From IMG/VR virus record IMGVR_UViG_3300028392_000199, positions 1 to 32,658 of that record: DNA of 32,658 nt, one strand, 5' to 3'. The stretch is from a virus. Below are positions 28,616 to 32,658 of the stretch, piece by piece. Under the pieces are notes generated by a model. That model had not been told where the DNA came from. It did not search any database and saw nothing but the letters and a program-made list of their open reading frames with translations. Numbering within the stretch: the stretch's first letter is position 1; the number at the start of each line of letters is the position of its first letter. A program made the position numbers and the translations under genes.

Positions 28616-29764
28616 ATGGCTACTTATGACCCAAATAACCCAGAAATTATTGGTTTAGCAGAACAAAAAGCGCTTGCTAAAGCATTAATACAACAAGGAA
28701 TGGACCAGAATTTAAAAGGTCAAATGATTTCTGGTCGTTTTGTTGGTGCTAGCCCTTTAGAGGGATTAGCAAAATTGCTTAATATTTATTCTGGTCAAAA
28801 ATCAATCGAAAATATTGCCGAAAAAGAAAAAACAATAGCAGAAGGATTGCGTCAAAAAGGCGTTAAAGATATTGAAGATGTTATGACAATGGCTGCTGGT
28901 CGCAAAGCATTGCCTAGCGAACAAGTAGCTGGCCCTGCTTATAATGGAGTTGCCCCTACTATTGATTATCCTGCTGTTCAAGCTGACCCAAGAGCAGCTT
29001 TGGCTAAAGCATTGTTGTCAGAAAATCCAAATGTGCGTTCTGTTGCGCCTGTACTTGCTCAAGAAGCATTTCCTAAAACTCCTGAAGCAATTACTAAATA
29101 CAATTTTGCTAAAACTCCTGAAGGTGGTAATTATAAGGGTTCATTAAATGAATTTGAAAATCAAATGACTCCTTATCAAAGAGCACATTTGGGTATTCTT
29201 GCAGGAAATCAAGCTCAATCAAGAGTTCCAATGGGTTATAGAATGACCAAAGATGGCAATTTAGAAGCTATTCCTGGTGGCCCATCAGACCAAAAAGCAC
29301 AAACAATTAATGCTGGCAAAGAAAATTTGAATATTTTGGTTACTGGATTAAGAGATAAATACGATACTTTAAAAGCATCAGGTGGAATAACAAGCACAGA
29401 AAATGGATTAAGCAATATTCCAGCTTATCTTTCTTCTTCAGGAATTGGTCAAACTGCTGGCAAAATTTTAGGCACAGAAAATCAATCAGAAAGAAACAAA
29501 ATTGCTCAATCTAGGCCATTATTGTTGCAATCTATTGCTAAGGCAACTGGTATGTCATCTAAACAAATGGATTCAAATGTTGAATTGCAAATGTATTTAA
29601 GAGCTGCTACAGACCCATCTTTAGATTATGAAGCTAACATTTACGCATTAGACCAATTACAAACATTGTTTGGCGGTGGTGCTGCTGTTGGTGGTGGTGG
29701 AGCTTTACCAAATACTTCTGATATTGATGCAGAAATTGCTCGCAGACAAAAAGGTAAAAAATAA
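28616..29764 (+). CDS. Internal/injection-type virion protein, 382 aa
   Basis: N-terminal helix MATYDPNNPEIIGLAEQKAL, AKALIQQGMDQNLKGQMISG, then FVGASPLEGLAKLLNIYSGQ, typical of podovirus internal proteins. Further helices and linkers, and a C-terminal Gly-rich patch (LFGGGAAVGGGGALP) before DIDAEIARRQKGKK. Likely travels with DNA through the tail as in P22 gp20/gp16. One-base overlap with the following gene (TAATG). Confidence 0.68.
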   Translation: MATYDPNNPEIIGLAEQKALAKALIQQGMDQNLKGQMISGRFVGASPLEGLAKLLNIYSGQKSIENIAEKEKTIAEGLRQKGVKDIEDVMTMAAGRKALPSEQVAGPAYNGVAPTIDYPAVQADPRAALAKALLSENPNVRSVAPVLAQEAFPKTPEAITKYNFAKTPEGGNYKGSLNEFENQMTPYQRAHLGILAGNQAQSRVPMGYRMTKDGNLEAIPGGPSDQKAQTINAGKENLNILVTGLRDKYDTLKASGGITSTENGLSNIPAYLSSSGIGQTAGKILGTENQSERNKIAQSRPLLLQSIAKATGMSSKQMDSNVELQMYLRAATDPSLDYEANIYALDQLQTLFGGGAAVGGGGALPNTSDIDAEIARRQKGKK

Positions 29765-31227
29765 TGGATTTATCCCAATTATCTGATGCCGATTTAATGG
29801 CTTTAAAGTCTGGTGGCTTATCTAAAGTATCAGACGAGGGATTAATGTTGTTAAAAGGAGGCCCTGTTGCCCCTGCTGGCACACGCACAATGGGTACAAA
29901 TATTAGTAGCGATGTGCCTAATGTTATTACTGACCAAAACAGAGGTAGCGTAGCGCCTGTTGAGCCACAGCGTAGTATGGCTGATAAATTAAAGGCTTTG
30001 TATGAAGTACCAACTACTGTAGCTAGTGGAATGGTTGCTCAACCTGTTGGAGCAGCATACGGTGTTTATAAAGGCGTTACAAGCCCTGAATATGGTACAC
30101 AAGCTGGAGTTGAACAAGGTCGTCAAGCTGGTGCAGCATTAGCCCAAAAATTACAATATGAACCTACTTCACTTGTTACAGGCGATGTTTTAGGTTCTGT
30201 TAATGAAGCTATTGGCGCTGCTAAATTACCTCCTTATTTGGGTAATATTGGGGCTATTCCTTCAATGTCTAACGCATTAAGAAACCCTGCATTAAATCAA
30301 GGCGTAAGAGAAGCTGGCACAGTTGCCAAAGCTGTTGGTGAAAATGTTAAACCTGTGGCTACAAATGTTGCAGAAACAATGGCAAGCGCATTGCGTAAAA
30401 AGCCAACCCTTGCTGAAACAGCGCCTACTTCAGCTTCATTGGCAGAAGAGTCTACAAAGTATTTTAATAAAGCAAAAGAATCTGGCGTTGAATTAAATCC
30501 AGAATATTTTGGAAATATGATGAAATCGGTAGGCACAGATTTAAGAGAATTAGGATATAGCGACAGAACGATGCCTAAAGTAGCTGTTGCATTAGATGAA
30601 ATGCAAAATAAAGCAATTCCTAAAGATTTTCAAGAATTAAGCGTTTTAAGAAAATTCATTAGAAATGCACAACGCAGCAAAGAGCCAGATGAAAAAATGG
30701 TTGCTACTCGTTTAAAAGCAGAGTTTGATGATTACATTGCTAATATGCCTGATTCTTCTGTAATTGGTGGAAATAAAGAAGGACTAGCTGATTGGAAAAA
30801 AGCTAGAGATTCCTACACAAAATTAAGCAAATCTGAAGTATTTGAAGATATGTTGGATAAAGCTGAAATTAGAGATTCTAAACTTAGTACAGAACAATAT
30901 TTACATAATAAATTGTTATCGTTATCAGAAGATGATAAGCGTATGCGTTTGTTTACCCCTGAAGAACAAGATGCAATTCGAAGTGCTGCTAAAGGCACAG
31001 GTATGCAAAACTTCTTAGCTCAAGCTGGTAAATATAGTATTAAAAACATTAGTGCAACAACCATAGGTTCTATATTAGGACTTGGTTTAGCTGGCCCAGT
31101 AGGGGTAGTTATCCCACCTATAATTGGTGGAATAGCTAAATACAAAGCTACAAAGATTAGAAAAAATGATGTTAATAATTTAGCCGCAATGGTAAGAGCT
31201 GGCAAACAAGGAGCAGCAAATGAGTAG
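29764..31227 (+). CDS. Ejection protein with C-terminal membrane segment, 487 aa
   Basis: N-terminus has two short repeats, LSDADLMALKSGGLSK and VSDEGLMLLKGG, a motif common at the start of phage ejection proteins. Middle is helical (ADKLKALYEVPTTVASGMVA; LREAGTVAKAV-like stretches). Residues ~430-465 form a long hydrophobic run (ATTIGSILGLGLAGPVGVVI, PPIIGGIAKY) that could insert in the host inner membrane to form a DNA channel, as the ejection proteins of P22 and T7 do. Overlaps the next gene by 8 bases. Confidence 0.72.
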   Translation: MDLSQLSDADLMALKSGGLSKVSDEGLMLLKGGPVAPAGTRTMGTNISSDVPNVITDQNRGSVAPVEPQRSMADKLKALYEVPTTVASGMVAQPVGAAYGVYKGVTSPEYGTQAGVEQGRQAGAALAQKLQYEPTSLVTGDVLGSVNEAIGAAKLPPYLGNIGAIPSMSNALRNPALNQGVREAGTVAKAVGENVKPVATNVAETMASALRKKPTLAETAPTSASLAEESTKYFNKAKESGVELNPEYFGNMMKSVGTDLRELGYSDRTMPKVAVALDEMQNKAIPKDFQELSVLRKFIRNAQRSKEPDEKMVATRLKAEFDDYIANMPDSSVIGGNKEGLADWKKARDSYTKLSKSEVFEDMLDKAEIRDSKLSTEQYLHNKLLSLSEDDKRMRLFTPEEQDAIRSAAKGTGMQNFLAQAGKYSIKNISATTIGSILGLGLAGPVGVVIPPIIGGIAKYKATKIRKNDVNNLAAMVRAGKQGAANE

Positions 31228-32047
31228 AAACGGTAGCGGAGTCTATGTACTCCCAGCAACAAATCCTGTAGTACCAGGTTCAACCATTTCTACGGTTTGG
31301 GCTAATGGCACTATGACTGACATCGCTACAGCCTTAACTGGCTCTTTGGCGGCTGATGGTCAAACCCCAATGACAGGCAATTTAAATGCCAATAGCAACA
31401 AAATTGTAGGTTTAATAGCAGGAACAGTAGCTGGCAATTCTGTTGAATATGCGCAGTTTGCTACCCCTACCTTTACTGGTGTAGCTACATTCCAAGCAGA
31501 TGGTTTGTTTACAGGAACAGGCGAAGTACAGCTTCCATCAGGAACTACCGCCCAAAGAACAGCAAGCCCATCAAGCGGAATGATTCGTTATAACACCTCT
31601 TTAGGTGCTTATGAAGGCTATTTAACTGGTATTCCAGGCGTAACAATTTCAGGCATTAGTTATGTAACTACTACAGCTACAGTAACAACTACAGGCTCTC
31701 ATGGGTTATCTACAGGCGCTTTAGTAACTGTTTCAGGTGCTAGTCCTAGTGCTTATAATGGCTCATTTAGCATTACTTATGTAAGCGATACCCAGTTTTC
31801 TTATGTAATGGGGTCAAATCCTGGTTCAAATGCAACAGGTGGCTCATATACCTATGGCGCATGGTCATCTATTGGCGGTGGTGCTACAGGTGGTGGTTCT
31901 AACCAAGTATTTGTATTAAATGACCAGACTGTAACTATTTCTTATACAATCCCTACAGGCAAAAACGCCAGTTCAGCAGGGCCTATTACTATTGCTACAG
32001 GTGTAGTTGTCACAGTTCCGACTGACAGCACTTGGGTAATCGTTTAA
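31220..32047 (+). CDS. Tail fibre/collar protein, 275 aa
   Basis: The N-terminus MSRNGSGVYVLPATNPVVPG then STISTVWANGTMTDIATALT is a strongly conserved phage fibre attachment domain, followed by MTGNLNANSNKIVGL. Residues ~145-215 carry the module shared with the gp10-like protein (SYVTTTATVTTTGSHGLSTG, VSGASPSAYNGSFSITYVSD). The end (SSAGPITIATGVVVTVPTDS, TWVIV) matches the tip of the 931-aa fibre. So it looks like a connector built of reused modules. Confidence 0.82.
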   Translation: MSRNGSGVYVLPATNPVVPGSTISTVWANGTMTDIATALTGSLAADGQTPMTGNLNANSNKIVGLIAGTVAGNSVEYAQFATPTFTGVATFQADGLFTGTGEVQLPSGTTAQRTASPSSGMIRYNTSLGAYEGYLTGIPGVTISGISYVTTTATVTTTGSHGLSTGALVTVSGASPSAYNGSFSITYVSDTQFSYVMGSNPGSNATGGSYTYGAWSSIGGGATGGGSNQVFVLNDQTVTISYTIPTGKNASSAGPITIATGVVVTVPTDSTWVIV

Positions 32048-32071
32048 AATACTGAAAACTAAGGATAAATT

Positions 32072-32458
32072 ATGGCTGGGAAATTAACAATCTCGACTTT
32101 GAACGATAGTAGCGGAGTTCTTGCCACGCAAAACGGCATGACTGGTATTGCTAAAGCATGGGTAAACTTTGCTGGCTCAAGCGGAACTATTGCTGGTGGT
32201 TTTAATGTTAGTTCTATTACAAGGACTGCAACTGGTAATTACACAATTAATTTTACAACTGCAATGCCAAACGCAAATTATGTAGTATGTGGAACTGCAC
32301 AAAATAATGGTGCTGGAACTGCCGCAATAGTTCCAAACGGAGGAAGTGGCTCTGCTTCTGTTTTAACAACAACTACTGCTCCTATTGCTTTGTGGACTAC
32401 ACAAGGTAGTGGTGTATATGATTCAACTGTAGTTTGCGTTGCATTTTTTGGAGCATAA
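32072..32458 (+). CDS. Tail fibre tip/receptor-binding-type protein, 128 aa
   Basis: MAGKLTISTLNDSSGVLATQ, GIAKAWVNFAGSSGTIAGGF, NVSSITRTATGNYTINFTTA and MPNANYVVCGTAQ. This A-K-A-W-x-N-F ... F-N-V-S-S-I-T-R-x-x-x-G-x-Y pattern is the C-terminal receptor-end domain of many phage fibres, here encoded as a separate gene. The next gene is a diverged paralogue, so they may form mixed or alternative tips. Preceded by AAGGATAAATT. Confidence 0.75.
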   Translation: MAGKLTISTLNDSSGVLATQNGMTGIAKAWVNFAGSSGTIAGGFNVSSITRTATGNYTINFTTAMPNANYVVCGTAQNNGAGTAAIVPNGGSGSASVLTTTTAPIALWTTQGSGVYDSTVVCVAFFGA

Positions 32459-32461
32459 ATC

Positions 32462-32658
32462 ATGGCTGGCACACTAACAATATCAACGCTATCAGACGGC
32501 ACTAATAGCACTTCTTCTACTAACTGTATTCAAGGTAGCGCAAAGGCTTGGGCTAATTTTAATGGAACTTCTAGCGGAAGCATTACCCCTCGTGCATCTT
32601 ATAATGTTAGTTCTGTAACAAAAAATTCAACAGCAAACTACACAGTAAACTTTACTAA
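32462..32658 (+). CDS. Second fibre-tip paralogue, 3' partial
   Basis: Begins ATG at 32462, three bases after the previous stop, and runs off the right edge. MAGTLTISTLSDGTNSTSST, CIQGSAKAWANFNGTSSGSI and YNVSSVTKNSTANYTVNFT align along their whole length with the preceding 128-aa protein, with different loops. Tandem duplication and divergence at a receptor-binding locus is the likely origin. Full length unknown. Confidence 0.72.
   Translation, partial: MAGTLTISTLSDGTNSTSSTNCIQGSAKAWANFNGTSSGSITPRASYNVSSVTKNSTANYTVNFT

Noticed and set aside
1-32658. CRISPR array or prophage attachment sites
   Set aside because: No regularly spaced repeats of suitable length, no integrase and no tRNA-end match were seen.

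Overview
The window is most of the genome of a short-tailed (podovirus-like) double-stranded DNA phage of a Gram-negative bacterium. Evidence for a virus is the packaging and virion gene series (small and large terminase, portal, scaffold, coat, head-tail adaptor, tail hub, injection proteins, fibres), very tight gene packing with ATGA/TAATG overlaps, and a spanin/endolysin pair. The Rz-type spanin implies an outer membrane. The AT-rich sequence and protein flavour fit phages of freshwater Betaproteobacteria, but that host guess is inference. No integrase, tRNA, rRNA or CRISPR array was found. The left edge starts inside the spanin and the right edge ends inside a tail-fibre gene, so the window may be a circularly permuted genome lacking only a short piece.

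Layout. 1-784 (+): lysis genes (partial Rz-like spanin, GH108 endolysin). 4011-762 (-): early operon with two small proteins, an ERF annealing protein, an SSB-like protein, a 65-aa protein and a PD-(D/E)XK exonuclease; then a 353-nt gene-free stretch with strong RNA-like inverted repeats; then four small genes. 4012-4121: divergent control region with two palindromes on a promoter. 4122-7506 (+): Cro-like regulator, DUF5672-like protein, a 304-nt non-coding stretch with many stems, a secreted repeat protein, a replication-protein-like ORF, several small genes, a PD-(D/E)XK-like protein and a Ref-type HNH nuclease. 8798-7495 (-): metallophosphoesterase and SprT-like protease. 8844-10895 (+): VRR-NUC-like nuclease, DUF5856-like protein and four small genes, two of which share a C-terminal peptide. 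12336-10977 (-): an operon of very small genes ending at a UUCG-loop terminator, followed by a small HTH gene.

12561-32658 (+): late operon. Terminase, portal, a 931-aa Ser/Thr/Gly-rich fibre-like protein, a coiled-coil protein, a GT9-like glycosyltransferase, a CPNC protein, scaffold, coat and a decoration-like protein are followed by a strong terminator. Then come a structural protein, P22 gp4-like adaptor, gp10-like hub, GNAT acetyltransferase, four presumed injection proteins, and tail proteins including two tandem paralogues.

How it works together. Early genes supply homologous recombination (ERF + exonuclease + SSB-like) and nucleases; the Cro-like protein probably controls the leftward early promoter; the late operon builds the particle. 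The most unusual points are two structured non-coding regions (one with a 10-nt loop exactly complementary to the phage's own extended Shine-Dalgarno sequence on one strand), a conserved C-terminal tag on two neighbouring proteins, a glycosyltransferase inside the head genes with no ordinary start codon, and 39-nt direct repeats at a convergent gene junction.
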